This document shows, one piece after another, positions 1 to 8,313 of a stretch of 56,322 bases of DNA; position 1 is the first letter of the stretch, and each line of letters starts with the position of its first letter. The stretch is from Spirochaetaceae bacterium (GTDB lineage Bacteria; Spirochaetota; Spirochaetia; Treponematales; Breznakiellaceae), in assembly GCA_031279015.1 (NCBI GenBank), contig JAITJI010000065.1:1-56322 (forward strand), written 5' to 3'. A program made the translations under genes and the position numbers. A model generated the notes under the pieces. It had not been told where the DNA came from, made no database searches, and saw nothing but the letters and a program-made list of their open reading frames with translations.

Positions 1-162
1 GCTCAGGAAATTGCGTCATATTCGAACATTCTTGGGCTCTTTGATTCAGGATATGCTGACTATGTTGCCAAGGTCAATGAAGCTGTGGCGGCCGGCAAAA
101 AAATTACGACAACACAGACATGGTTGTTCGTAATGGTCAAGCACACGGCTTACGCAAAGTAA
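1..162 (+). CDS. C-terminal end of an unidentified protein (cut by window edge)
   Basis: Frame 1 is open from the first base to a TAA at 160-162 and gives 53 residues ending in VKHTAYAK. I do not recognise the family. The piece has an alanine/lysine-rich helix-like segment (YVAKVNEAVAAGKK) followed by a hydrophobic stretch (TWLFVMV). A hairpin and a T-run terminator follow within 60 bases, which supports this being the true 3' end of a transcription unit. The open frame and terminator are seen; that it is coding is an inference. Confidence 0.5.
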   Translation, partial: AQEIASYSNILGLFDSGYADYVAKVNEAVAAGKKITTTQTWLFVMVKHTAYAK

Positions 163-179
163 AAGGGATACAACGTTAC

Positions 180-222
180 GGGGGCATTGCCCCCCTCCCA
201 CCCGTTCTTTGGGCGGGTTTTT
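180..222 (+). terminator. Rho-independent terminator after the first gene
   Basis: Two adjacent hairpins are visible. The first, 180-194, is GGGGGC-ATT-GCCCCC. The second, 201-217, is a 7-bp stem CCCGTTC/GGGCGGG (two G-T pairs) with a TTT loop, followed by TTTTT at 218-222. This is the classical intrinsic terminator layout for the gene ending at 162. Confidence 0.7.
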
Positions 223-384
223 ATATATAAAGTCATACACCGCATTGAATAAAATCATCCTGAATTTTGGCCGTTTATTCGTACCGAAGGGGTTTAAACC
301 CAAGAGCCCGCTCACCGGTTGGCGGGGGAGCTTCAGGGCGTTCTTGAAGGTATTAAACCCCTGAGCGCAACCACTTCGGGAGAA

Positions 385-416
385 CAACATACCTCGCCCT
401 TCAAGGCGAGGTTGTT
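385..416 (+). other. Strong hairpin in non-coding region
   Basis: Left arm CAACA, a bulged T, then ACCTCGCC; loop CTTCAA; right arm GGCGAGGTTGTTG. This gives 13 base pairs with one bulge. There is no T-run behind it, so it is not an obvious terminator. It could be a mobile-element end or a structured RNA; the sequence alone does not decide. Confidence 0.5.
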
Positions 417-458
417 GATTAGACTTGCTCGATAATCCGGTTGCTTATCTCACCGGCC

Positions 459-500
459 TTGCGGTTTTTCCGGCTAAAGCCTTGCGAAACCGCGATTTTT
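459..500 (+). terminator. Terminator-like hairpin with T-run
   Basis: TTGCGGTTT (459-467) pairs with AAACCGCGA (487-495, one wobble). The loop holds a small inner stem GGCT/AGCC. TTTTT follows at 496-500. The shape is right for an intrinsic terminator, but no gene reads into it from nearby, so it may belong to a lost or untranslated transcript. Confidence 0.4.
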
Positions 501-872
501 AGCGGATTTGTTTAAAACCTGAAGTTACTAAACAACTCTGTTTAACCCACTGGGAAAGCCAGGTCATTGCTGATTTCGTATCTATTCAGTCGTAGGGCGA
601 TTTTAGAACTTTTCTTGTTCTCTCATGCTGTAACAAAGGGGGCAGGGAAGCCGCTCCCGCCGGCTGCGACATTCCCTTTCGCTCCCAGTCGGCTTATTGG
701 GGGCTAAAGCCCCTCCCTTGTCAGGGAGTTGCCAGTACCACGAAAGGGCCAAATCAGCTCAAGCTCGGCATGAGCCGGGGGGTATTGAACGGAAACAGGG
801 GACATTCCTACTGAACGGCGACAAAAGTTTCTCCTCCCTGTGTCTTCGATTTTTCTCTGTCGATTTTTCTCC

Positions 873-901
873 TTGACATATTACAATATAGTACATATAA
901 T
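873..901 (+). promoter_or_regulatory. Consensus sigma-70 promoter of metY
   Basis: TTGACA at 873-878, 17-bp spacer, TATAAT at 896-901: a perfect match in both boxes and spacing. Transcription should start near 908, giving a leader of about 93 bases before metY. The leader contains a dyad (918-947). Confidence 0.85.
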
Positions 902-917
902 ACAACAGATTAGAAAA

Positions 918-947
918 AGTATATTAATCCTCTGTGAATTATATACT
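918..947 (+). promoter_or_regulatory. Inverted repeat in the metY leader
   Basis: AGTATAT (918-924) and ATATACT (941-947) are perfect inverted 7-mers 16 bases apart, just after the predicted start site. It may be an operator or an RNA stem. It does not match the CCTA-N9-TAGG palindrome found at two other sulfur genes in this window. Confidence 0.35.
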
Positions 948-1000
948 ATGACGCAGGAAGAACCTGTTGTTATCAATACATTAATTGAAAGGAGATCTCC

Positions 1001-2290
1001 ATGGCTGACAAGAAGTACAAGTTTGAAACCCTCCAGGTGCATGTGGGACAGGAAAAGCCCGATCCCGCTACCGATGCCCGGGCAGTGCCAATCTACCAGA
1101 CCTCATCCTATGTTTTTAAGGACCCCGCCCAGGCGGCGGGCCGTTTCGCCCTGACCGAGCCGGGAAACATCTACACCCGGATCATGAACCCCACCTGGGA
1201 TGTGTTTGAACAGCGGATCACCGCCCTGGAAGGGGGAGCCGCCGCTCTGGCGGTTGCATCAGGGGCTGCCGCGACCGCCTATGCTATTCAGAATATCGCC
1301 CGTTCGGGGGATCATATCGTTTCGGATTTCCAGATCTACGGCGGCACCTTTAACCTCTTTGCCAATACCTTTAAGGACCTGGACATTGAAACTACTTTTA
1401 TAGATGGCAGCAAACCGGAGAATTTTGAAAAAGCTATCAAACCCAATACCAAGGCGCTGTTTTTTGAAACCCTGGGGAATCCCAACTCCTCGGTGGTAGA
1501 TGTGGAGGCTGTAGCGGACATCGCCCACAAACATGGGCTCCCCGTGATTGCGGACAATACCTTTGCCAGCCCCTACCTTCTGCGGCCCATTGAATACGGG
1601 GTGGACATTGTGGTCCATTCAGCCACCAAGTTCATCGGCGGACACGGTACCTCCATCGGCGGGGTCATTGTAGACGGCGGCAAATTCGACTGGGCGCAAA
1701 ACGACAAGTTCCCGGGCCTTTCAAAGCCGAACCCCAGCTATCACGGGGTGGTCTTTACCGATGCGGTGAAAAATCTGGCCTATATCATCAAAGCCCGGAC
1801 CACCCTGCTCCGGGATACCGGCGCGGCCCTCTCCCCCTTCAACGCCTTCCTCTTCCTTCAAGGCTTGGAGACCCTCTCCCTCCGGATAGAACGGCATGTG
1901 GAAAATGCCCTCAAGGTGATAGACTTCCTGAAGGGGCACCCCAAGGTGGAAAAGGTGAACCATCCGGTTCTGCCGGACCACCGGGATCACGGACTCTACC
2001 AGCGCTACTTCCCCAAGGGGGCGGGCTCCATCTTCACCTTCGAGATCAAAGGCGGCGCCGAGGCGGCCAAAAAGTTTATCGCCAAACTGGAACTTTTCTC
2101 CCTCCTGGCAAATGTAGCGGACGTTAAGTCCCTGGTGATCCATCCGGCCTCCACTACCCACTCCCAGGTGGAAGAAAAAGACCTCCTGGAACAGGGGATC
2201 AAACCCAACACCATCAGGCTTTCCATCGGCACCGAACATATCGATGACATAATCGACGACCTCAAGCAGGGGTTCGACGCCCTGAAATAA
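1001..2290 (+). CDS. metY: O-acetylhomoserine sulfhydrylase (aminocarboxypropyltransferase), PLP enzyme
   Basis: A 429-residue protein of the Cys/Met-metabolism PLP family. MetY enzymes make homocysteine from O-acetylhomoserine and sulfide in the cytoplasm, a direct sulfhydrylation route to methionine. The N-terminus (FETLQVHVGQ...PIYQTSSYVF) and length are typical of MetY rather than of the shorter cystathionine enzymes. The PLP lysine is K210 in VHSATKFIGGHG; the UADNTF-type segment is seen as VIADNTFASP near 182-191. The ATG follows AAAGGAGA with good spacing. It stands alone behind a consensus promoter and ends in a large hairpin, so it is probably monocistronic. Two related enzymes lie at 34334-36670. 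Sulfide versus methanethiol use cannot be told from sequence. Confidence 0.9.
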   Translation: MADKKYKFETLQVHVGQEKPDPATDARAVPIYQTSSYVFKDPAQAAGRFALTEPGNIYTRIMNPTWDVFEQRITALEGGAAALAVASGAAATAYAIQNIARSGDHIVSDFQIYGGTFNLFANTFKDLDIETTFIDGSKPENFEKAIKPNTKALFFETLGNPNSSVVDVEAVADIAHKHGLPVIADNTFASPYLLRPIEYGVDIVVHSATKFIGGHGTSIGGVIVDGGKFDWAQNDKFPGLSKPNPSYHGVVFTDAVKNLAYIIKARTTLLRDTGAALSPFNAFLFLQGLETLSLRIERHVENALKVIDFLKGHPKVEKVNHPVLPDHRDHGLYQRYFPKGAGSIFTFEIKGGAEAAKKFIAKLELFSLLANVADVKSLVIHPASTTHSQVEEKDLLEQGIKPNTIRLSIGTEHIDDIIDDLKQGFDALK

Positions 2291-2300
2291 TTCATGCCCT

Positions 2301-2343
2301 AGTCCGGACCGGGGTCTTCCAAACAGACTCCGGCCCGGATACT
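2301..2343 (+). terminator. Large hairpin after metY
   Basis: AGTCCGGACCGGGGTCT (2301-2317) pairs with AGACTCCGGCCCGGATACT (2325-2343) with few mismatches, giving a long GC-rich stem. No T-run follows. It lies between convergent genes (metY and the nitroreductase), so it may end transcripts from both sides. Confidence 0.5.
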
Positions 2344-2419
2344 CCACCGGTACGCTCCGATCATGGCTGCCCGGGGTCCGTCCTTGCGCAGCCGGCGCAT
2401 CCCCCACGGAGGGGTCCGC

Positions 2420-2908
2420 CTACGCTATATAGGTTACCCGCTCTTTGTCATAGAACCCCCGGGCTTTGGGGCTTTCATCGGGGACGCCGGCGGCAATGAC
2501 GCAGAAGGGGACGCTCTTGATGTTAAGGGCTTCCCGCAGCCCCTTTACCAGTTTTTCTACAGGGTACACCCCGCACCAACAGGTTCCAAGGCCCAGCTCA
2601 ACCGCCTGAAGGAGAATATTCTCCACGGCGGCGCCGCAGTCTTGGGGGAAAAAATCGCTTTCCACCCGGGCACAGACCACAATGGCAAGGGAGGCTTCCC
2701 TCAGCATCCCCGCATAGGGATGGATCTGTACGATTTTATCAAGCTGTTCCCGGCTCTGTACCACTACGAATTCCCAGGGACGGGAATTGTTTGCCGAGGG
2801 GGCAAGCATAGCCGCCTCCAGCAGGGCGTCTATCTGCGCCTGGGTCACCTCCGCTTTCTTGTATTTACGAATACTCCTGCGGGCATGAATCGCTTCGTTT
2901 AGGGTCAC
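2420..2908 (-). CDS. Nitroreductase family FMN oxidoreductase
   Basis: A 162-residue protein with the nitroreductase fold pattern: N-terminal FMN phosphate-binding RRSIRKY (10-16), the SANNSRPWEFVVV stretch (38-50) and the C-terminal helix segment AVENILLQAVELGLGTCWCG. It is shorter than classical NfsB (about 217 residues) and fits the small nitroreductase-like subgroup of anaerobes. Family members reduce nitro-compounds or quinones with NAD(P)H; the real substrate is unknown. The start is GTG, chosen because AAAGGAGG (2916-2923) sits 7 bases upstream. It has its own promoter and is divergent from purB. Confidence 0.85.
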   Translation of the reverse strand: MTLNEAIHARRSIRKYKKAEVTQAQIDALLEAAMLAPSANNSRPWEFVVVQSREQLDKIVQIHPYAGMLREASLAIVVCARVESDFFPQDCGAAVENILLQAVELGLGTCWCGVYPVEKLVKGLREALNIKSVPFCVIAAGVPDESPKARGFYDKERVTYIA

Positions 2909-2952
2909 GGTGGGGCCTCCTTTCAGGGTTATTAAAGATGATTACAGCTCCT

Positions 2953-2981
2953 ACTATACGCCGGGATCAGAATAACGTAAA
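2953..2981 (-). promoter_or_regulatory. Promoter of the nitroreductase gene
   Basis: On the reverse strand TTTACG (2976-2981), 17-bp spacer, TATAGT (2953-2958). The -10 is good and the -35 is four of six. The predicted start gives a leader of about 38 bases with the AAAGGAGG site. Confidence 0.5.
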
Positions 2982-3089
2982 TGGCTGCGGGGCCCACTCC
3001 CGCATCACCGGTGATCTCCCAACCGGTTTTGGCGATCCCGGACCACCCAACACAAGCGGTACGCTATTGACCGTTGGCAATTCGTCTCC

Positions 3090-3118
3090 TTGACAGAATT
3101 GCGCTTATATGACATAGT
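3090..3118 (+). promoter_or_regulatory. purB promoter abutting the start codon
   Basis: TTGACA (3090-3095), 17-bp spacer, CATAGT (3113-3118). The ATG at 3124 is only 5 bases past the -10 box, so the transcript should begin at or next to the start codon (leaderless). Confidence 0.7.
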
Positions 3119-3123
3119 CTGGT

Positions 3124-4599
3124 ATGGAAGCCCCGGTTATGTTGCGGAGCATTTTCCGCAATATTTCGCCCATCGATCACCGGTATTCAATTTCCGAAGA
3201 AGAAAGAACAGTATTCGATTCCCTGACGCCCTGGATCTCCGAGGAGGCCTCAATTGCCGCTTGCGTCAAGGCGGAGATCGCTCTGGTTACCGCCCACCTG
3301 TCGGTCCGGAATGCCCTGACCCCCGGCAGGCGGAAAGCTCTTGCGGAGGCGGCCGCCCTGGTCGAACCCGCGGAGGTGTACGCGGAGGAGGAAAAGACCC
3401 GGCACAATATCCGGGCCCTGGTAAACGTCCTTAAAAAAAAGGTCCCCCCGGACCTTGCCCCCCTGGTACACCTGGGGGCTACCAGTGTCGATATTTTGGA
3501 TACGGGACTCTCCTACCGGATCCGGGGATTCACCGGGGAGGTGGTCCTGCCCCTGCTGCGGAACCTGGAACTCCTCCTCTGCGATTTTGTTGAGAAAGAG
3601 GCGGAGACCCCCCAGATAGGCCGTACCCACGGCCAGCACGCGGTGCCCATCACCCTGGGTTTTGCCATGGCGGAGTACGTTTCCCGGCTGGGTAAATCGA
3701 TCCTCGAAATCAAACGCCTTGCCGCGGGGCTCAGGGGAAAACTCTCCGGCGCCGTGGGGGCCTATAACGCCACCGCCATGATCGTCCCGGACCCGGAGGA
3801 ACTTGAGCGGCGCTACCTGGCGGAGCTGGGCCTTGAAGCTTCGGAACATTCCACCCAGCTGGTGGAACCGGAATACCTCCTCCGGCTGCTGCTGGAGTTC
3901 AACGTGGCCTTTGGAATCATTGCCAACCTTGCCGATGATCTCCGGAATCTCCAGCGCAGCGAAATAGGGGAACTCCGGGAGGGCTTTGCCGCAGACCAGG
4001 TGGGTTCCTCTACCATGCCCCAGAAACGGAACCCCTGGAATTCGGAGCATGTGAAGAGTCTTTGGAAGGCATTTATGCCCCGGGTTACCACCTTTTTCAT
4101 GGATCAGATAAGCGAACATCAGCGGGATCTTACCAATTCGGCAAGCCAGCGGTTTATTGCCGATTATGCGGCCGGTTTTTGTCTGGCTATAAGCCGCATG
4201 AGCTCCGTTGTCGGGGGACTGGGGGTTGACCGGGAACGGCTCCTGGCCAATCTGCGGGGCGGGACGACGGAGCAGGGGACGGGTGTCCCCGGGGGAATCT
4301 TTGCCGAGCCCGCCTATATCCTCCTTGCCGAAACGGGGGTCTCCGATGCCCATGAGGCGATCCGGCGGATCACCCTGAAGGCGGAACGGGAGGGCATCGA
4401 TTTTACCGCCGCCCTGGCAGGGGAACCGGAGACCCTTTCCCGGATTAGCGGGAAGCTCGTGGAACTGGGACTGGTCTCCCGGCCGGAGGACGCCTTTTCT
4501 TTTTTTGAACAGCCTGAACTGTATCGGGGCCTTTCGGTGCGGAAGGCGAAAACCATTGCAGCAAAATACCGGGAATTAATGAAACAGGAAGGAGTATAA
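3124..4599 (+). CDS. purB: Adenylosuccinate lyase
   Basis: 491 residues, fumarase/aspartase superfamily. PurB cleaves adenylosuccinate to AMP and fumarate and SAICAR to AICAR plus fumarate in purine synthesis. The superfamily signature is seen as GSSTMPQKRNP (294-304) with the catalytic serine in the flexible loop, and the second active-site region as GRTHGQHAVP (166-175). guaB follows after 3 bases, so the pair feeds the AMP and GMP branches from IMP. Start choice: ATG 3124 would be leaderless under the TTGACA/CATAGT promoter; ATG 3139 has a weak GGAAG at 3126-3130 and would give 486 residues. The family domain begins near NISPIDHRY, so both are possible. Confidence 0.9.
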   Translation: MEAPVMLRSIFRNISPIDHRYSISEEERTVFDSLTPWISEEASIAACVKAEIALVTAHLSVRNALTPGRRKALAEAAALVEPAEVYAEEEKTRHNIRALVNVLKKKVPPDLAPLVHLGATSVDILDTGLSYRIRGFTGEVVLPLLRNLELLLCDFVEKEAETPQIGRTHGQHAVPITLGFAMAEYVSRLGKSILEIKRLAAGLRGKLSGAVGAYNATAMIVPDPEELERRYLAELGLEASEHSTQLVEPEYLLRLLLEFNVAFGIIANLADDLRNLQRSEIGELREGFAADQVGSSTMPQKRNPWNSEHVKSLWKAFMPRVTTFFMDQISEHQRDLTNSASQRFIADYAAGFCLAISRMSSVVGGLGVDRERLLANLRGGTTEQGTGVPGGIFAEPAYILLAETGVSDAHEAIRRITLKAEREGIDFTAALAGEPETLSRISGKLVELGLVSRPEDAFSFFEQPELYRGLSVRKAKTIAAKYRELMKQEGV

Positions 4600-4602
4600 A
4601 AT

Positions 4603-6039
4603 ATGTTTAACGAAGCCTTATCCTACGATGATGTCCTCTTTGTACCGGGATATTCCGATATCCTGCCCAAGAGCTGCGATGTCAGGACGGTCCTGTGCGC
4701 CGATGTGGTACTGAATGTACCGATCATTTCGGCGGCCATGGATACGGTCACCGAGGAGAAGCTGGCTATCGCCATCGCCCTGGAGGGGGGGTCCGGGGTT
4801 ATCCACCGGAACCTGAGTCCCGAAGAACAGGCGGAACAGGCAGCCAACGTCAAACGGTACCTGAACTGGGTTATCGATTCGCCCGTAACTGTTGGGGAAG
4901 ATGCCCTGGTACGGGACGTGAAGGCCCTGATGGATAAATTCCACGTCTCGGGGATGCCGGTGCTTGATACCGGCGGGAAACTGGTGGGGATCATTACAAG
5001 CCGGGACCTCCGGTTTTGCCGTGACGACAGTCTTTCTGTTGTAGATGTGATGACCAGGGAACCTGTTGTGGTAGTGGGGGAACCTTCGGTATCGGCTGCC
5101 CGGGAAAAATTTGACCGGCACCGGATAGAAAAACTGCCGGTGGTGGATGGCCAGGGACACCTTACCGGGCTTATAACCGTAAAGGATATGGAAAAAAACG
5201 ACCGCTTTCCCCGGGCTGCCACCGATAAGGGAGGGCGGCTTATCGTAGGAGCGGCGGTTTCTCCCCAGGACTATCTCCGCCGGATGCCCCTGCTTAAAAA
5301 CGCCAAGATTGATTATGTGGTACTGGATACGGCCCACGGCGATTCTGAGAATGTGATGGCTGCGGTGAAGGCCATAAAAAAGGAATACAATATTCCGGTT
5401 ATCGGCGGGAATGTTTCTACGGCGGAGGGAACCCGCCGGCTTATTGAAGCAGGAGCCGATGCGGTAAAGGTTGGGGTGGGCCCTGGTTCCATCTGCACAA
5501 CCCGGATCGTGGCGGGCATCGGGGTGCCCCAGTTTACCGCAGTCTGGGACTGTGCCGAAGAGGCCGCCAAAAGCGGCATTCCCATCATCGCCGACGGGGG
5601 AATTAAATTCTCCGGGGACATCACTAAGGCCATCGGCGCCGGGGCCAATGCGGTGATGATCGGGAATCTTTTTGCCGGACTCAGGGAAGCGCCGGGAACG
5701 GAGATCATCTTTGACGGGAGGATCTACAAGGAGTACCGGGGCATGGGGAGTATGGGAGCGATACATGACGGATCGGGAGACCGGTATCAGATCGGCAAGG
5801 ATGAGGAGCCGGTCCCGGAAGGCATAGAGGGCCGGGTACCCTACAAGGGGGAACTGCGAAGTTACCTCAATCAGTTGGTGTCGGGGCTCAGGAAAGGCAT
5901 GGGGTACTGCGGCTGCAAAAATATTGAGGCCCTGAAACGCTACCGGAGATTCGTCAGGATTACCGCCGCGGGGCTTCGGGAGAGTCATGCCCATGATGTG
6001 ACCATCACCCAGGAGGCGCCGAACTATTCACGATCCTGA
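4603..6039 (+). CDS. guaB: IMP dehydrogenase
   Basis: 478 residues. IMPDH oxidises IMP to XMP with NAD+, the committed step to GMP. The TIM barrel is interrupted by a pair of CBS domains (about 95-200), the usual adenylate-sensing regulatory insert. The catalytic cysteine is C298 in [13 protein letters not shown], the NAD-site serine region is LDTAHGDS (241-248), and the flap is [10 protein letters not shown] followed by a tyrosine-rich GDRYQ segment. Length is normal for bacteria. An AAGGAG inside the end of purB serves as ribosome site and the gap is 3 bases, so it is translated with purB. Confidence 0.95.
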   Translation: MFNEALSYDDVLFVPGYSDILPKSCDVRTVLCADVVLNVPIISAAMDTVTEEKLAIAIALEGGSGVIHRNLSPEEQAEQAANVKRYLNWVIDSPVTVGEDALVRDVKALMDKFHVSGMPVLDTGGKLVGIITSRDLRFCRDDSLSVVDVMTREPVVVVGEPSVSAAREKFDRHRIEKLPVVDGQGHLTGLITVKDMEKNDRFPRAATDKGGRLIVGAAVSPQDYLRRMPLLKNAKIDYVVLDTAHGDSENVMAAVKAIKKEYNIPVIGGNVSTAEGTRRLIEAGADAVKVGVGPGSICTTRIVAGIGVPQFTAVWDCAEEAAKSGIPIIADGGIKFSGDITKAIGAGANAVMIGNLFAGLREAPGTEIIFDGRIYKEYRGMGSMGAIHDGSGDRYQIGKDEEPVPEGIEGRVPYKGELRSYLNQLVSGLRKGMGYCGCKNIEALKRYRRFVRITAAGLRESHAHDVTITQEAPNYSRS

Positions 6040-6122
6040 AGGGAAAAGATAACCTGAAGCCGTATAAAAACAGCCGGATATTTATGGAATTCTTCCGGCA
6101 GTTCACAATTAAAGAACGCTAT

Positions 6123-6152
6123 TGTTTCTTTTCAATATTTCGTTTTATGATG
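6123..6152 (+). promoter_or_regulatory. Surviving promoter of the pepF pseudogene
   Basis: TTGTTT (6123-6128), 18-bp spacer, TATGAT (6147-6152), six bases before the old start codon at 6158. The promoter looks intact although the gene is broken. Confidence 0.4.
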
Positions 6153-6157
6153 GGTTT

Positions 6158-6827
6158 ATGACATCAACAACAATACCAGCCAGATCCAAAACGGCTGTCG
6201 CCGACACATGGGACTTGCCAAACTCTACGGTAACGACGCTGCCTGGAATGAGGGGCTTACGGCTTATGAAACAATGGCGGAGCGGATCTCCGGCGGTGAG
6301 CCTGCGAAGGTTTTTACCGGGTCTTTAATGCCCACAAAACTACCCTGGGGGTCCTCTGCGGCGCTTCGGTCAAACAGAATGTTATCCATGCACGGATCCG
6401 GGGTTTTCCTTCCGCCCGGGCGGAGGCCCTTTTCCCCGATAATGTGGATGAGTCAGTCTACGATAACCTTATAAACACGGTAAACGCCAACCCGGAGACC
6501 CTCCACCGCTACTATGCCCTGCGGAAACGGGCCCTGGGGGGTGGATACCCTGCGGCGCTACGATGTCTACGTCCCCATGGCGCCCATTGCCACCCGGAAG
6601 ATCTCCTGGAACGAAGCGGTGGAACTGATCTCCGCCGCCCCGGCCCTGGCGGAACGGGTTCTCTCCGGGGGTGACCGGGAACAGGAGGACTACTTCAGCT
6701 TCCTCAAATCCGGGAGATCCCGGTTTCCCATCGAATCCCTCCGGGTCACCGGGGTGGACATGTCGAGTCCCGCGCCGGTAGAAGCTTCGGCGCCCTGGTG
6801 GATGAACCGGAGGAACTTATCCGATGA
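6158..6827 (+). pseudogene. pepF: Decayed oligoendopeptidase F
   Basis: Pieces of a PepF (M3 family) protein are readable in order but in shifting frames. From ATG 6158: TSTTIPARSKTAVADTWDL; then, one frame over, AKLYGNDAAWNEGLTAYETMAERI; then, after a loss, NAHKTTLGVLCGASVKQNV running to ESVYDNLINTVNANPETLHR and YYALRKRALG; another shift, then VDTLRRYDVYVPMAP...ISWNEAVELISAA; then a jump to the C-terminus EDYFSFLKSGRSRFPIESLR. The last piece, in yet another frame, is FGALVDEPEELIR with stop at 6825-6827. PepF is normally near 600 residues; only about 220 codons remain and the region with the HExxH zinc site is gone. The order of conserved blocks makes the assignment firm; frame changes could in principle include sequencing errors, but the deletions cannot. 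Confidence 0.85.
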
Positions 6828-6899
6828 GGGTTTTATCCTGCCGGCCGTTTATCAGATTCACCGGCATGATCCCGCCGGCATGATGACCCGGTTGTTCCG

Positions 6900-8219
6900 T
6901 TAAGGTTCCACCCGTTTCCGATCCCGGGGGAAAAGACTCGCTTCTTTCACACTTGCCAGGCCCAGAATTTTCTGGGTCAGCCGCTCACAGCCTATGGCGA
7001 ATCCGCCGTGAGGAGGACAGCCGTATTTGAACACGGAAAGATAATCCGCCATGTCCTCCTCCTTGAGACCGAATTTGGGGAGCGCTTCCAGAAGGGCCGC
7101 ATAGTCATGCTGGCGCCGTCCCCCGGTGGTGATCTCAAGCCCCCGGAAGAGGGCGTCAAAGCTCATGGTTGAAGAAGCGCCGCCGCCGCCCGTGTCCAGG
7201 GGATAGGTATAGACCGGCCGGTACCGCCGGGGAAATTCGTTGACAAATACAAGCTCTATGCCGTACTCCCGGCCGGCCCAGTCGCAGAGGCGCCGTTCCG
7301 CCTCGGGGTTGATGTCAAAGATTCGGGCGGAACGGGCGGCCGTACCGGCGGCTTCGACGTTGGCGATTCTGAGCGCCTCCTCGTGGGAAACGGTGGGCGC
7401 CCCCGCAACCAGGGCGGGATCGGGAACATCCGCCCCCCAGAGGGCAAGGTCGTCGCCGTTTTTCGTCTTTACCTGCCCAAAGATATACGCCAAAAGGCCC
7501 TTCTCCAATTCGATAAGGTCCCCTTCGGACTCGATAAATCCCATCTCCACATCCAGGGAAACATATTCGTTAAGATGCCGGGGGGTATCGTGTTTCTCCG
7601 CCCGGTACGCCGGGGCTACCTCAAAGACCCGTTCCAGACCGCTGGCCACCATGATCTGTTTATAGAACTGGGGCGACTGGGCCAGGTAGACCTTCCGGTC
7701 AAAATACTCTACCGCAAAAAGCTGAGTACCCCCCTCGGTACCGCTCCCCACAAGCTTGCTGGTTTTAATCTCTGTAAAATCCTGGGACCGGAGGTATGCG
7801 GAAAAGGCATCGATGATCGTGGACTGGACCTTGAATATAGAACGGATCTTGGGATTCCGCAGGGACAGGACCCGGTTATCCAGAATAGCCTCCAGACCGA
7901 TTCCGGACACCTCCCCATTTACCGGATAGGGAAGCTCCGCCGCCGCCCGGGAGAGACACTCCAGAGACTTGACCTGAAGCTCCGCTCCTCCGGGGGCCTT
8001 CCCGTTCAACGCCGGAATCCCCCGAACCCGGATCACCGACTCCAGGGTCAGATCCGGCTTTTCACCGGAAACCAACTGCAAAAGCCCCGACCGATCCCGG
8101 AGGATTACAAAGGTGATGCCCCCCAATTCCCGGATCCGGTGAACCCAGCCCGAGACCTCAACTTCCTCCCCTCCCCCTTCGGCGGCGATTCGTTTTATTT
8201 CACTGGCTAAAACACGCAT
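6900..8219 (-). CDS. aspS: Aspartyl-tRNA synthetase, compact archaeal-type (possibly non-discriminating)
   Basis: 439 residues, class IIb synthetase. It charges tRNA with aspartate. An N-terminal OB anticodon-binding domain (about 1-105) is followed by the class II core: motif 2 as RAEKHDTPRHLNEY, the aspartate-site GLEITTGGRRQHDY, and motif 3 as GGFAIGCERLTQKIL close to the C-terminus. Bacterial-type AspRS has near 590 residues with a GAD insert; its absence here marks the archaeal type, which often also charges tRNA-Asn. Whether it discriminates cannot be read safely. I chose ATG 8219 because GGAGG lies just upstream (8224-8228); an upstream in-frame ATG at 8264 has none. Confidence 0.9.
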   Translation of the reverse strand: MRVLASEIKRIAAEGGGEEVEVSGWVHRIRELGGITFVILRDRSGLLQLVSGEKPDLTLESVIRVRGIPALNGKAPGGAELQVKSLECLSRAAAELPYPVNGEVSGIGLEAILDNRVLSLRNPKIRSIFKVQSTIIDAFSAYLRSQDFTEIKTSKLVGSGTEGGTQLFAVEYFDRKVYLAQSPQFYKQIMVASGLERVFEVAPAYRAEKHDTPRHLNEYVSLDVEMGFIESEGDLIELEKGLLAYIFGQVKTKNGDDLALWGADVPDPALVAGAPTVSHEEALRIANVEAAGTAARSARIFDINPEAERRLCDWAGREYGIELVFVNEFPRRYRPVYTYPLDTGGGGASSTMSFDALFRGLEITTGGRRQHDYAALLEALPKFGLKEEDMADYLSVFKYGCPPHGGFAIGCERLTQKILGLASVKEASLFPRDRKRVEP

Positions 8220-8277
8220 GGATCCTCCGGATACAACCCTACCATTACTCGCATTATTATGCAATTACTCCGCCGCA

Positions 8278-8306
8278 TTGCATTAATCTCCGTAATTTCC
8301 TATGAT
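8278..8306 (+). promoter_or_regulatory. Promoter of the pentapeptide gene, leaderless layout
   Basis: TTGCAT (8278-8283), exact 17-bp spacer, TATGAT (8301-8306). The apparent upstream ATG at 8302 lies inside the -10 box and cannot be used. The next ATG (8314) is 7 bases past the box, where transcription should start. Confidence 0.7.
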
Positions 8307-8313
8307 ACAGGAT

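Larger units (their letters stand above)
163..1000. other. Hairpin-rich non-coding stretch, no supported gene
   Basis: No open frame here has a ribosome site or a recognisable protein. The stretch instead carries several perfect or near-perfect hairpins: 180-194, 201-217, 385-416, 459-495, 700-713 (GGGGCT-AA-AGCCCC) and 714-727 (TCCCT-TGTC-AGGGA). The core GGCTAAAGCC occurs twice (472-481 and within 700-713). The phrase GGGGACATTCC near 797-807 resembles tails seen around IS200-like elements in other bacteria, but no transposase is present. It may be a degraded mobile element or a structured RNA remnant. The 3' part (873-947) holds the promoter of the next gene. Confidence 0.5.

Noticed and set aside
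46-390. Reverse-strand frame of 114 codons
   Set aside because: No ribosome site, runs through a terminator and the tail of the first gene, and has no recognised domain.
3250-4353. 367-codon reverse frame opposite purB
   Set aside because: Shadow frame; purB is certain by motif.
4618-5994. 458-codon reverse frame opposite guaB
   Set aside because: Shadow of guaB, no start signal and no domain.
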